Shown here piece after piece: positions 1 through 7,835 of a DNA stretch of 64,000 nt (position 1 is its first letter; each line of letters begins with the position of its first letter). The position numbers and the translations under genes are program-made. The stretch spans positions 786,153 to 850,152 of the forward strand of contig NZ_LMUO01000019.1 in the NCBI RefSeq assembly GCF_009765905.1, given 5' to 3'. Source of the DNA: Mucilaginibacter sp. L196 (GTDB taxonomy: Bacteria; Bacteroidota; Bacteroidia; Sphingobacteriales; Sphingobacteriaceae). A model generated the notes under the pieces. That model had not been told where the DNA came from. It did not search any database and saw only the letters and a list, made by a program, of their open reading frames with translations.

Positions 1-453
1 TACACGTTGTTGTTCTCCGCCTGATAATTCATGCGGCATTTTTTTGAGTTTTGAACGTAATCCTACTTTCTCCAATACATCAAGTGCACGGTCGGCAATA
101 AGTTTCTTATCTGTCCAGCCGGTAGCACGCATTACAAATTGCAGGTTTTGCTCTACCGAACGGTCTGTCAGCAATTGAAAATCCTGGAAAACTATACCCA
201 ATTTACGGCGTAAAAACGGTATGTTTTTACTCTCTAATTTATCTAACTCATATCCACAGGCATGTCCTGTACCGTTTTTAATACTCAGATCTCCGTAAAG
301 TACCTTTAATAAACTGCTCTTTCCTGAACCGGTTTGGCCAATCAACCAAACGAAATCGCCTTTATCAATATGCAGGTTAACATTTGAAAGTACCAGGTGC
401 TTTTGTTGAAAAATATCAACGTTAGTCAGTTTTATTATTGAGTTTCCAATCAT
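1..453 (-). CDS. ftsE: FtsE-like ABC transporter ATP-binding protein (C-terminal part outside window)
   Basis: The visible 151 residues start at the ATG at 453 and run off the left edge. They contain a Walker A motif (GQTGSGKSS, about residues 39-47), a Q-loop (GIVFQDFQLL) and the ABC signature (LSGGEQQRV) right at the window edge; Walker B is outside. The short compact form and the Q-loop context fit FtsE, the ATPase that works with FtsX in cell-wall hydrolase control at division; LolD/MacB-type ATPases are the alternative, and FtsX is not visible. The upstream small gene ends one base before this start, so the two are probably cotranscribed. Confidence 0.8.
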   Translation of the reverse strand, partial: MIGNSIIKLTNVDIFQQKHLVLSNVNLHIDKGDFVWLIGQTGSGKSSLLKVLYGDLSIKNGTGHACGYELDKLESKNIPFLRRKLGIVFQDFQLLTDRSVEQNLQFVMRATGWTDKKLIADRALDVLEKVGLRSKLKKMPHELSGGEQQRV

Positions 454-454
454 C

Positions 455-658
455 TTAAAGGTCTAATTTCAATATTTGCCCGAAAGGCAATTCTTTAACA
501 ATGTTCATTATATATTCTGCCTTATCAGCAAGTCCCACCTTATCTAGCGATTTATCAGGCCTATCTACCCTAAAGTAAGCCAAAAGAGTAAACTTATCAT
601 CCCTTAACTGCACGTAATCCGGTATTTTAGCTACGCCTTTAACTTTAATTATATACAT
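455..658 (-). CDS. Small conserved-looking protein upstream of ftsE
   Basis: A 67-residue soluble protein beginning MYIIKVKGVAKIPDY. The frame stays open to 688, but the extra ten residues are encoded by a dispersed intergenic repeat (see 758-793), so I prefer the ATG at 658. No catalytic motif, signal peptide or membrane segment is visible. Its stop is one base from the ftsE start, which suggests translational coupling and a housekeeping role, but I do not recognise the family. Confidence 0.6.
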   Translation of the reverse strand: MYIIKVKGVAKIPDYVQLRDDKFTLLAYFRVDRPDKSLDKVGLADKAEYIMNIVKELPFGQILKLDL

Positions 659-726
659 TTTATTCGTAGTTGATGGTTCATAGATCATAGCCTAAAACAA
701 GGTAATCCTATAAAATATCATCTTTT

Positions 727-734
727 CAAAGGTA
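727..734 (-). promoter_or_regulatory. Candidate Bacteroidota -7 element for the small gene and ftsE
   Basis: On the minus strand this reads TACCTTTG, a match to the TAnnTTTG -7 consensus, about 70 bases upstream of the preferred start. No TTG is found at the ideal distance upstream, so the call rests on the -7 box alone. Confidence 0.4.
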
Positions 735-757
735 TAAAGATTTGACAAAAGTTTTGT

Positions 758-793
758 TACCATCAACCATGATCTATCAACTATTAACCATTA
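758..793. repeat. Dispersed intergenic repeat (ATGATCTATCAACTATTAAC type)
   Basis: The stretch is built from short units such as CATGATCTATCAACTATT. Related units appear inverted at about 665-690 (GTTGATGGTTCATAGATCAT) and again at 14065-14180. It looks like a low-complexity intergenic repeat family rather than a gene. Confidence 0.5.
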
Positions 794-1810
794 AAGATTT
801 GACAAGAATTTCATCGTATCGATTCCATCTGCATAATCCCACAGTTTGGGTTGCTGACTTTCGCCGAAATTAACCAATTGATCATCTATCTTTAGATCTT
901 CGGCACTTACTACACATTGAATTTTTTCACTTTCAGCATTGACTGTTTTTTCAAGCGATTGCAGATCTGAATAATTGCTGTAAAAAAGCACGGCAAGGGG
1001 AGAGGTTAAACGTTCATCTTTTTTTACCAGTAAAAACCCATTATCCAAATGTTCATCGCGGTTTACCAGGTATATCGATTTATTATAATCGTAATTGTTA
1101 TTGTATTTATGATGATGGATGATAGCCTCATAATCCTGTATCGACTCAAAAAAGAAATTGAACTTATAATCCTCCGGAACTAATAATTTCGATACGTTAC
1201 GACAGCCTAAACCATAATAATCAAAAATATCATGGCCGAGATTATGCAACTGTTCAGCTGTTTCATTACCTGTAAGTACTGCTATACTGTTTCTGTTTTT
1301 GCGGATAATGTTAGGCACTTTGCCAAAATAGTAATCGAAATAACGAGACGTGTTATTACTTCCGGTTGCTATCACCGCATCAAAGTTTTCCAATCGCTCT
1401 ATAAAACTAAATTGCCCTGCAAATCGGTTATCGATTTCAACCAGTTTCTCAAGTACATATTTTATCAGGTGATTATCTTGTGATGATGCTTTGATTAATG
1501 CATGATTTCCGCTGGCTAACACACATAAAACATCGTGAAAGCCAACCATTGGGATGTTACCTGCAAGGATAAGCCCCACTTTTTTATTGGATGAATTAAA
1601 GCTGTATTTGCTTAGCCATGTTTCAAGATCAGCACTGTTAAGCATTTGTCCTATAGCAATAACTGCTTTTCGTACATTCTCAGGAGTGAACCAGGCATTG
1701 TAATGTAACTCGTCATTAATGACGTCGCTTAAATGTTCATCCGGGTTGCTAAGCTGCTCGCCCAATGCAGAAAATGACCTGATTAGTTCCTGTATGTTGA
1801 ATTTTGACAT
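791..1810 (-). CDS. Acyl-CoA reductase, LuxC family
   Basis: A 339-residue protein of the LuxC-like acyl-CoA reductase family, which reduces fatty acyl-CoA to aldehyde using a catalytic cysteine. The GLGCRNVS motif (about residues 201-208) fits the active-site cysteine region, and VGLILAGNIPMVGFHD resembles the cofactor-binding part. Bacteroidota commonly keep a stand-alone LuxC-like gene next to a ferredoxin gene, as here, where the two are divergent. The physiological substrate is unknown; nothing else of a lux system is present. Confidence 0.8.
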   Translation of the reverse strand: MSKFNIQELIRSFSALGEQLSNPDEHLSDVINDELHYNAWFTPENVRKAVIAIGQMLNSADLETWLSKYSFNSSNKKVGLILAGNIPMVGFHDVLCVLASGNHALIKASSQDNHLIKYVLEKLVEIDNRFAGQFSFIERLENFDAVIATGSNNTSRYFDYYFGKVPNIIRKNRNSIAVLTGNETAEQLHNLGHDIFDYYGLGCRNVSKLLVPEDYKFNFFFESIQDYEAIIHHHKYNNNYDYNKSIYLVNRDEHLDNGFLLVKKDERLTSPLAVLFYSNYSDLQSLEKTVNAESEKIQCVVSAEDLKIDDQLVNFGESQQPKLWDYADGIDTMKFLSNL

Positions 1811-1851
1811 ATAAATGGTAAGTAAAATAAACCCTTAAACCGTTTTTTTGT

Positions 1852-1859
1852 TATATTTG
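1852..1859 (+). promoter_or_regulatory. -7 promoter element of the ferredoxin gene
   Basis: TATATTTG matches TAnnTTTG exactly and lies 57 bases before the ferredoxin start, in the divergent spacer with the LuxC-like gene. Confidence 0.6.
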
Positions 1860-1916
1860 CGTAATTGTTTAAGGACAAGGCAAAGTTAATTGAGAATATA
1901 AGATATTTTATAAAAT

Positions 1917-2270
1917 ATGGCGATTATAATCACCGATGAATGCATAAACTGTGGAGCTTGTGAACCAGAGTGCCCAAATAATGCAATTTATGATGCAGGA
2001 GCAGCATGGCGTTTTTCTGATGGTACTGGTTTAAAGGGTGTTATTGATTTTGGCGATGGTGTTACTTTAAATGCTGAAGAAACACAAGCGGCCCTATCTG
2101 ATGATATTTATTACATTGTACCTGATAAATGTACCGAGTGTGTAGGTTTTCATGATGAACCGCAATGTGCTGCAGTTTGCCCGGTAGACTGTTGTGTTGA
2201 TGACGAAAATGTACGTGAAACTGAAGAAGAACTTCTTGCTAAAAAAGAATGGCTTCACATGAACGAATAA
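1917..2270 (+). CDS. 4Fe-4S dicluster ferredoxin
   Basis: A 117-residue ferredoxin with a first cysteine set CINCGACEPECP (residues 9-20) and a second set CTEC...CAAVCPVDCC (about residues 74-93). These give two 4Fe-4S clusters for low-potential electron transfer in the cytosol. The long insert between the cluster motifs and the acidic tail are usual for the YfhL/FdxA-like ferredoxins of Bacteroidota. A terminator follows directly, so this is probably a single-gene transcript. The electron partner cannot be told from the neighbours. Confidence 0.9.
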   Translation: MAIIITDECINCGACEPECPNNAIYDAGAAWRFSDGTGLKGVIDFGDGVTLNAEETQAALSDDIYYIVPDKCTECVGFHDEPQCAAVCPVDCCVDDENVRETEEELLAKKEWLHMNE

Positions 2271-2293
2271 AAATATAATATTTAATTATTATG

Positions 2294-2323
2294 AAAAGGA
2301 AGGCAATTTGTCTTCCTTTTTTT
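2294..2323 (+). terminator. Rho-independent terminator after ferredoxin gene
   Basis: AAAAGGAAG and CTTCCTTTT form a 9-bp stem with a 9-base loop, followed by more T residues, 24 bases after the stop codon. Confidence 0.8.
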
Positions 2324-2396
2324 ATATGTTTATTTTTTATTAGTACTTAACCTTATTAGCCCCAAATAAAAGTTAAAGTATCTGCCTTAATTAACT

Positions 2397-3170
2397 ATGG
2401 AATACGGTATTTGTAATTTAGCAGTGATACCCATGCGCGCTGAGCCAAGTGAGGTAAGTGAGATGATATCGCAGGTATTATTTGGCGAAATATTCGAAAT
2501 TATTGAGTGGACAGACAAATGGGCTAAAATAACCACAACTTATGATAATTATACCGGTTGGATAGGTCGTTTACAGTTTACTATGTTGGGGCACATGGCT
2601 TATCAGGATTTAAGCCAAAAACCTTCCCCTTTAACCTACGGAACAGTAACCCAGGCCTGGAAAAAATCAGATAATACCATAGTATATCTACCTGTAGGCA
2701 GTTCATTATCTTTTTTGGAGGGCAACAGGTGTAAAATAGGTAACGAAAAATTCGAGATAATAGGCCCTAAGGGCGATATTGAAAATTTTGTTACTACGGC
2801 CAAGTCTTTTTTAAACGCGCCTTATTTATGGGGTGGCCGCACGCATTTCGGTATTGATTGCTCTGGCTATGTGCAAGCAGTATTCAAATTGCATGGTGCA
2901 AAATTAAAAAGGGATGCTTCTCAACAGGTAGAGCAAGGTACCTTTGTTTCAAGTTTAGAGGAAGCTCGTTTAGGCGATCTGGCATTTTTTAAAAATGCGG
3001 ACGGGCGCGTAGTTCATGTGGGGATAATGCTCAATGATAAGCAGATTATTCATGCGTCCGGAAAAGTTAAGATTGATAGTATTAATGAAGATGGCATTTA
3101 CTCTGAAGAATTAAAACGTTATACCCATACGCTTCATTCTATCAAAAGGCATGATAAATTACCTGTCTAA
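2397..3170 (+). CDS. C40 peptidase, NlpC/P60 family with N-terminal SH3-like region
   Basis: A 257-residue cell-wall endopeptidase. Residues about 1-110 look like one or two bacterial SH3 domains (GWIGRLQF), and the C-terminal half is an NlpC/P60 domain with the catalytic cysteine in GIDCSGY (about residue 157) and a histidine in VVHVGIM; IIHASG follows. Family members cleave peptidoglycan stem peptides. There is no clear signal peptide, which is common for the cytoplasmic, recycling-type members. Its stop overlaps the stop of the convergent WD40 gene by 4 bases. Confidence 0.9.
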   Translation: MEYGICNLAVIPMRAEPSEVSEMISQVLFGEIFEIIEWTDKWAKITTTYDNYTGWIGRLQFTMLGHMAYQDLSQKPSPLTYGTVTQAWKKSDNTIVYLPVGSSLSFLEGNRCKIGNEKFEIIGPKGDIENFVTTAKSFLNAPYLWGGRTHFGIDCSGYVQAVFKLHGAKLKRDASQQVEQGTFVSSLEEARLGDLAFFKNADGRVVHVGIMLNDKQIIHASGKVKIDSINEDGIYSEELKRYTHTLHSIKRHDKLPV

Positions 3171-4084
3171 TCGAACTGTATTTTCCAAACGATAATTTTC
3201 TTATCATCGCTTACTGACAGTAAATCATCGCCATTCCATACCAATTTGTTAATGGATAATACATGCCCGGGATGCCCCTTTTCGCGGCTAATTACCTTAT
3301 ACAGTTTAAAATCATCTGATCCCCAAAGTTTAATGCTTTTATCCATACTGGCGGTAGCAAAGTAAGGCTGGGTGGGATGAAAAGCGATAGAATTTACGGC
3401 AAACAAATGCGCAGGTATATTTTGTATAGGCTTATAGTCGATGGTATTCCATATTTTAACCTGAGCATCGCGACTGCCAGTTACCAAATAATCACCGGCA
3501 GGGGAGTACTGCGCTGAAAATACAGCCATGCTATGCCCTGCATCACCGTCTAATGTGGTGATGTAAGAATAATCAAGCAGATCGTATATTTTCACCTTGT
3601 TATCGCGACAGCCAAAAGCAACCTGTTGATTTACATCATTGATAGCAATACAGCGTACTGTATCAGCTGATATTTGTATAACGTGCAGTAATTCAAACGT
3701 GTTGAGATTCCAAACCGATACTGTTCCATCTTCCGAAGCTACCAACAACTCGTTTTTGGAGTTTACTGCTTTAATATCAAATATAGGTTTGGTATGATGC
3801 TTAAGAATGGTAATAATTTTTTGCTGTATAAAATCAAATACCGGCACATCGCCGGTGCGCAAGCCAGTGAACATCAAAGCAAAACCTGACGGACAATGTA
3901 GCGCATAAACAGATGCCGGAACCGGGAACATTACCTTAATAAAGCTATTAGTTTTTAAACTCCATTCCACCACACCTTTATCATTCCCCCCGGTAAATAA
4001 TATACCTGGTTTCTGTGAAAGTTCTAAAGTGAAAATAGGGTTGTTATGCCCGGTAAGTTCGGCCGTTTTTTCTACTGTGATCAT
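3167..4084 (-). CDS. WD40 repeat protein
   Basis: A 305-residue protein made of WD40 blades; repeat ends such as GVVEWSL, GTVSVWNL, VKIYDL, VKIWNT, IKLWGS and KIIVWKI are visible at about 40-residue spacing and indicate a single seven-bladed propeller. It has no signal peptide and no other domain, so it is probably a cytosolic scaffold for protein-protein contacts. Its partner is unknown. It lies downstream of the histidine operon on the same strand but is separated by a dispersed palindromic repeat. Confidence 0.85.
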   Translation of the reverse strand: MITVEKTAELTGHNNPIFTLELSQKPGILFTGGNDKGVVEWSLKTNSFIKVMFPVPASVYALHCPSGFALMFTGLRTGDVPVFDFIQQKIITILKHHTKPIFDIKAVNSKNELLVASEDGTVSVWNLNTFELLHVIQISADTVRCIAINDVNQQVAFGCRDNKVKIYDLLDYSYITTLDGDAGHSMAVFSAQYSPAGDYLVTGSRDAQVKIWNTIDYKPIQNIPAHLFAVNSIAFHPTQPYFATASMDKSIKLWGSDDFKLYKVISREKGHPGHVLSINKLVWNGDDLLSVSDDKKIIVWKIQFD

Positions 4085-4089
4085 TTTTT

Positions 4090-4157
4090 AAGTTGAAGGT
4101 TGAAAGTTAAAAGTTGAAAGCCATAATTTTTGACTTTCAATTTTGCACTTCCAACTC
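4090..4157. repeat. Inverted intergenic repeat of GTTGAAAGT units
   Basis: The left part is a run of AAGTTGAAGGTTGAAAGTT-type units and the right part is the same kind of sequence inverted (GACTTTCAATTTTGCACTT), so the spacer can fold back on itself. The same unit type recurs at 13383-13449, 26859-26890 and 27262-27297. Confidence 0.6.
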
Positions 4158-4160
4158 ATA

Positions 4161-4748
4161 TTACTTATGTCTTTGTTCCAGATTTTTAGCGATGGTTTCT
4201 AAGCTCAATCCTTTTTCGCGAAGCAAAACTAATAAATGAAATACCAAGTCGGATGATTCGTTGATCATGTCAACCTCCGTTTCAGCTAAAGCAGCTATTA
4301 CGGTTTCAACTGCTTCTTCTCCAACCTTTTGCGCAATTTTATTTAAGCCTTGTGTGCGCAGTTTGTTAACGTATGAGCTCTCAACCGGGTTTTCGTAACG
4401 ATCGGCTATAATAGCTTCCAGTTCTAATATAAAGTTTTGGTTGTATTCGGTTTTAAAGCAACTGCGATCGCCGGTATGGCAGGTTGGGCCATCAGGTTTA
4501 ACCTTTATTAAAAGCGTATCATTATCACAGTCGATGGTGATACTTTTAACGTGCAAAAAGTTGTTACTGGTTTCGCCTTTTGTCCATAAACGGTTTTTAG
4601 TACGAGAGAAAAAAGTAACTATATTTTCCTTTGCGGTTTTATCGTAAGCCTCCTGGTTCATGTAACCCAGCATCAGCACCTCTAAAGTTTGCTCGTCCTG
4701 AATAATTACGGGGACTAAACCGCCTGTTTTATCAAAATCTATTTCCAT
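4161..4748 (-). CDS. hisIE: Bifunctional phosphoribosyl-AMP cyclohydrolase / phosphoribosyl-ATP pyrophosphatase
   Basis: A 195-residue fusion catalysing steps 2 and 3 of histidine synthesis. The N-terminal HisI domain shows the metal-binding PTCHTGDRSCF motif (about residues 90-100); the C-terminal HisE domain carries QKVGEEAVE and DLVFHLLVLL, which form its helical MazG-like fold. The length is normal for the fused form. It is the last gene of the operon, 15 bases after the hisF fusion. Confidence 0.97.
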   Translation of the reverse strand: MEIDFDKTGGLVPVIIQDEQTLEVLMLGYMNQEAYDKTAKENIVTFFSRTKNRLWTKGETSNNFLHVKSITIDCDNDTLLIKVKPDGPTCHTGDRSCFKTEYNQNFILELEAIIADRYENPVESSYVNKLRTQGLNKIAQKVGEEAVETVIAALAETEVDMINESSDLVFHLLVLLREKGLSLETIAKNLEQRHK

Positions 4749-4763
4749 TATTATATATTCTGC

Positions 4764-5909
4764 TTATTCAGCAATAGTACGAACTTCTATATTGTTTTGC
4801 CTTAGTATCTCTTTTAAATTCGGGATCAATATTTCGCCGTAGTGAAATACTGAGGCTGCCAATGCTGCATCAACATTAGTTTTCTCAAATACATCCACAA
4901 AATGCTGTACAGATCCTGCACCGCCCGAAGCGATAACCGGGATATGCACGGCATCGTTAACCAGTTTTAACAGCCCATTATCAAAGCCATTTTTAGTGCC
5001 ATCATGGTTCATAGATGTTAATAATATCTCACCCGCACCACGACTCTCAGCTTCTAAAATCCAATCCAATGTTTCTTTTTCGGTTGGAATTCTGCCACCA
5101 TTAAGGTGTACAATGTTTTTGTCGCCGATAGATTTAGTATCCACAGCAACCACAACAAATTGAACGCCAAATGCTTTTGCCAGTTCGTCAATAAAAGCCG
5201 GGTTACGTACCGCTGCTGAGTTAATAGATATTTTATCGGCACCTGCGTTAAGTAGCGCATCAGCATCAGCAATTTCATTAATACCACCACCGATGGTAAA
5301 TGGGATATTTATTTGACGAGCAACAGATTTAACCAGTTCGACCATGGTTTTACGGCGCTCGTGGGTTGCTGTAATATCAAGGAAAACCAATTCATCCGCT
5401 CCCTGGCGAGAATAGTTCCAGGCCAGTTCAACGGGGTCGCCGGCATCGCGCAAGTCGACAAAGTTCACACCTTTTACAGTACGACCGTCTTTAACGTCGA
5501 GGCAGGGTATAATACGCTTTGCTAACCCCCCCCGCCCCCTGAAGGGGGAGCTAATATTTTTATTTATAGATTCCAAAACTTGCTCTAAATTATTGAATAC
5601 TTGATTATTTGTGAATCGTAATACTTTTAATCCCTGGCCTTCCAAAAACTGTTGTTTTTCAAAATCATTCTGAATTACTTTAGGTAAACTATGAATACTA
5701 CCATCAACCTCGATTACCAATTTATGTTGATGACAATAAAAGTCGGCAATATATTGCCCGAGCGGATGTTGTCTTCTAAATTTAGTATTTGGAAACTTTA
5801 AGCCTAATGAAGCCCACAGCTCATTCTCTGCAGCTGTCATATTATATCTTAATGCTTTGGCATTCTCAAATATCTCTGCATTAGCACCAAGAAATAGTTT
5901 TTTTCTCAT
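4764..5909 (-). CDS. hisF: In-frame fusion of a DUF559 nuclease-like domain to imidazole glycerol phosphate synthase cyclase subunit HisF
   Basis: The reading frame encodes 381 residues. Residues 1 to about 120 are a DUF559 domain (LRYNMTAAENELW, KFRRQHPLGQYIADFYC, LVIEVDGSIH, LRFTNNQVF), a family related to PD-(D/E)XK/Vsr endonucleases. A short linker, SSPFRGRGG, is encoded by a GC-rich palindrome. HisF then begins at about residue 131 (LAKRIIPCLDVKDGR) and is complete, with the phosphate-binding ASGGAGSV loop. HisF normally starts M-L-x-K-R; here the methionine position is a GGG glycine codon and no other start is near, so HisF seems to depend on translation of the fusion. An eight-G run sits at the junction. 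Whether the fusion is cleaved or active is unknown. Confidence 0.9.
   Translation of the reverse strand: MRKKLFLGANAEIFENAKALRYNMTAAENELWASLGLKFPNTKFRRQHPLGQYIADFYCHQHKLVIEVDGSIHSLPKVIQNDFEKQQFLEGQGLKVLRFTNNQVFNNLEQVLESINKNISSPFRGRGGLAKRIIPCLDVKDGRTVKGVNFVDLRDAGDPVELAWNYSRQGADELVFLDITATHERRKTMVELVKSVARQINIPFTIGGGINEIADADALLNAGADKISINSAAVRNPAFIDELAKAFGVQFVVVAVDTKSIGDKNIVHLNGGRIPTEKETLDWILEAESRGAGEILLTSMNHDGTKNGFDNGLLKLVNDAVHIPVIASGGAGSVQHFVDVFEKTNVDAALAASVFHYGEILIPNLKEILRQNNIEVRTIAE
5525..5553. repeat. GC-rich palindromic repeat, left copy of an inverted pair
   Basis: Reads, on the minus strand, TTAGCTCCCCCTTCAGGGGG followed by C and a run of eight G. It contains its own hairpin (CCCCCTTCAGGGGG) and is translated inside the DUF559-HisF fusion. 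The partner copy at 5929-5957 is in opposite orientation, and the two flank the DUF559 coding segment. Confidence 0.85.
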
Positions 5910-5928
5910 TTAACTGATTTAGGACAAT

Positions 5929-5957
5929 TAGCTCCCCCTTCAGGGGGCTGGGGGGTA
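5929..5957. repeat. GC-rich palindromic repeat, right copy of an inverted pair
   Basis: Reads TTAGCTCCCCCTTCAGGGGG on the plus strand, then CTGGGGGGT. It occupies the short gap between the hisA stop and the start of the DUF559 ORF. Together with 5525-5553 it bounds about 375 bases of DUF559 sequence, as expected for an inserted cassette. Confidence 0.85.
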
Positions 5958-5962
5958 GGGAG

Positions 5963-6709
5963 TTATATCGTCACCAATGATTCCAGATTCCAGTTTTTTA
6001 TTTCTTCTATACTGATACGGCCTTCGTAAATAGCTTTTCCAACCACACATGATTCTACTTTGATTTTGCTTAAAGAATCAATATCAGCCATAGAACTTAC
6101 TCCACCAGATGCGATCAGTTTAATAAATGGCGAATGATCAAGCAGCTTTTTATACAGATCGATTCCGGCACCGCCTAATTTGCCATCCTTGTTAATATCG
6201 GTACATAAAAAACGAAAAAAGCCTAAAGCAAGGCATTTATCAACGTAGTCCATCAATTTAATTGGTGAGCTTTCCATCCAGCCTGAATATTTGATCACTT
6301 CATCTAAAACATCGATAGCAATAACGACACGGTCAAGATATTTGGCACTTCCGAGTGATTTACTCAAATCCTTTAAGAAATCTGGATTAGAGATCGCTTG
6401 TGTACCAACAATTACACGTTGCACACCGGCATCCAATAATTCTTTAACTTTTTCAATACTGCGGATACCACCGCCGTATTGCACTTGCATAGATGTTTTT
6501 TTAATTACATCAAACAGGTATTGCTGGTTGCTAAAATCATTTTTAGCGCCGTTCAAGTCGATAATGTGGATGAAATTTGTACCGTATGATTGGTACCTTT
6601 CTATCATTTCTTCTAAAGTAACGTCGTATTCAGTTACCTGCTCATAATCACCCTCGCGCAGCCTTACCACTTTTTTATTTAAAATATCAATTGCAGGAAT
6701 AATGTACAT
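5963..6709 (-). CDS. hisA: 1-(5-phosphoribosyl)-5-[(5-phosphoribosylamino)methylideneamino]imidazole-4-carboxamide isomerase
   Basis: A 248-residue TIM barrel that performs the Amadori rearrangement of ProFAR to PRFAR. It starts MYIIPAIDILNKKVVRL, with the catalytic aspartate in PAID, and shows the family's YGGGIRS and IASGGVSS phosphate-binding loops and the second aspartate in CTDINKDGKL. The stop is followed by the right copy of the GC-rich repeat. It lies 5 bases downstream of hisH. Confidence 0.97.
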   Translation of the reverse strand: MYIIPAIDILNKKVVRLREGDYEQVTEYDVTLEEMIERYQSYGTNFIHIIDLNGAKNDFSNQQYLFDVIKKTSMQVQYGGGIRSIEKVKELLDAGVQRVIVGTQAISNPDFLKDLSKSLGSAKYLDRVVIAIDVLDEVIKYSGWMESSPIKLMDYVDKCLALGFFRFLCTDINKDGKLGGAGIDLYKKLLDHSPFIKLIASGGVSSMADIDSLSKIKVESCVVGKAIYEGRISIEEIKNWNLESLVTI

Positions 6710-6714
6710 GTCGT

Positions 6715-7305
6715 TTATATTTTTGAAAAGTTAGTTAATAAAGTTTCACCGTACTTGCCGGATTTTTCAGGGTGAAACTGCACCCCGTAAAAGTTATCCC
6801 GCCAAATTGATGCCGAAAATTGTGAATTGTAGTTCGTTGAAGATAAGGTATATGCAGAATCATACTCAATAAAGTATGAATGTACAAAGTAAAAATGTGA
6901 TCCGGATGGAATATTTTCAAATAAAGGGCTTTCTTTTTCCGGAAAAATAGTGTTCCAACCGGTATGCGGAACTTTATAATCATGACTATCTTTAAATCTA
7001 AGCGTTCTTATCGGAAATAGATTAAGCAATTTGGAATCACCTTCTTCGGAATAAGAAGTAAGCAGCTGCATCCCCACACAAATACCTAAAACCGGTTTGG
7101 TAAGCGATTTTATTTTAGGGATAAGCCCGGTTTGCTCCAGTTTGTGCATTGCCGCACCTGCATGACCAACTCCCGGTATAATATAACGGTCGTAATGTTC
7201 AAAATCCTCTTCCTTATAGATCATGCCATAGGCAATCCCCAACCGCTCTAAAGCAGCAGTAAGTGAGAATATATTTCCGGCGCCATAGCTAATTATACCT
7301 ATCAT
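6715..7305 (-). CDS. hisH: Imidazole glycerol phosphate synthase, glutamine amidotransferase subunit
   Basis: A 196-residue class I glutaminase that supplies ammonia to HisF. It has the nucleophile cysteine in GICVGMQLL (about residue 76), the oxyanion region PGVGHAG, and the histidine-glutamate pair in QFHPEKSG (about residues 177-184). Its start overlaps the stop of the preceding 176-residue ORF in a TAATG arrangement, so translation is probably coupled. Confidence 0.97.
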   Translation of the reverse strand: MIGIISYGAGNIFSLTAALERLGIAYGMIYKEEDFEHYDRYIIPGVGHAGAAMHKLEQTGLIPKIKSLTKPVLGICVGMQLLTSYSEEGDSKLLNLFPIRTLRFKDSHDYKVPHTGWNTIFPEKESPLFENIPSGSHFYFVHSYFIEYDSAYTLSSTNYNSQFSASIWRDNFYGVQFHPEKSGKYGETLLTNFSKI

Positions 7306-7835
7306 TAATTTGTCAGTGTGTATCCGTCCCTTAGTTTTATTAAATTTTTTCCAAACTGGAATTCGACAGAATGGACTGTTGTATCATTAACATTTTTAAT
7401 ATCTTTTATTTCTTCTCTGAGATCAAAACTAATAGCTGAAAATTCATAGCATGAAGGTATTGGATAGAAAAATAATTGTGTGCCGCCATCATATACGTTT
7501 GATGTAATAAGTAGATTATCAAATCTTCTTTTTACATCTTCAATCATTAAATTAAAACTTGGGCCGCCAAATGAAATGTATTCGATTTTTGCGTCTTTTT
7601 TATTAATATCAATGTCTGGATTAATAGCTGATGATTTAAATCTCTTATCGAAAGGAATAAGAAATTTCGATCCTCTGTTCTCGATTGGATATTGCGGATT
7701 TTCGATTCCAATTATTCTTTCCAAAAAAGAAACTGTCAGGCCATTTTCTTTTTTGAGTAAGTCACACATATAATCAAACCATTCCAAGTCAGAACTTAAC
7801 AATAGTTTTTGTTGTATGGTGATAACATCAATCAT
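7305..7835 (-). CDS. Uncharacterised 176-residue protein inside the histidine operon
   Basis: I do not recognise this protein. It begins MIDVITIQQKLLLSSDLEWF, has no signal peptide or membrane segment, and is richer in AT and in Asn, Ile and Lys codons than the his genes around it. It sits exactly between hisB and hisH, sharing a TAATG start-stop overlap with both. No repeats flank it. The clean packing argues for an established operon member, the composition for later acquisition. It resembles the kind of immunity-like or orphan soluble protein found as an operon passenger, but that is a guess. Confidence 0.75.
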   Translation of the reverse strand: MIDVITIQQKLLLSSDLEWFDYMCDLLKKENGLTVSFLERIIGIENPQYPIENRGSKFLIPFDKRFKSSAINPDIDINKKDAKIEYISFGGPSFNLMIEDVKRRFDNLLITSNVYDGGTQLFFYPIPSCYEFSAISFDLREEIKDIKNVNDTTVHSVEFQFGKNLIKLRDGYTLTN

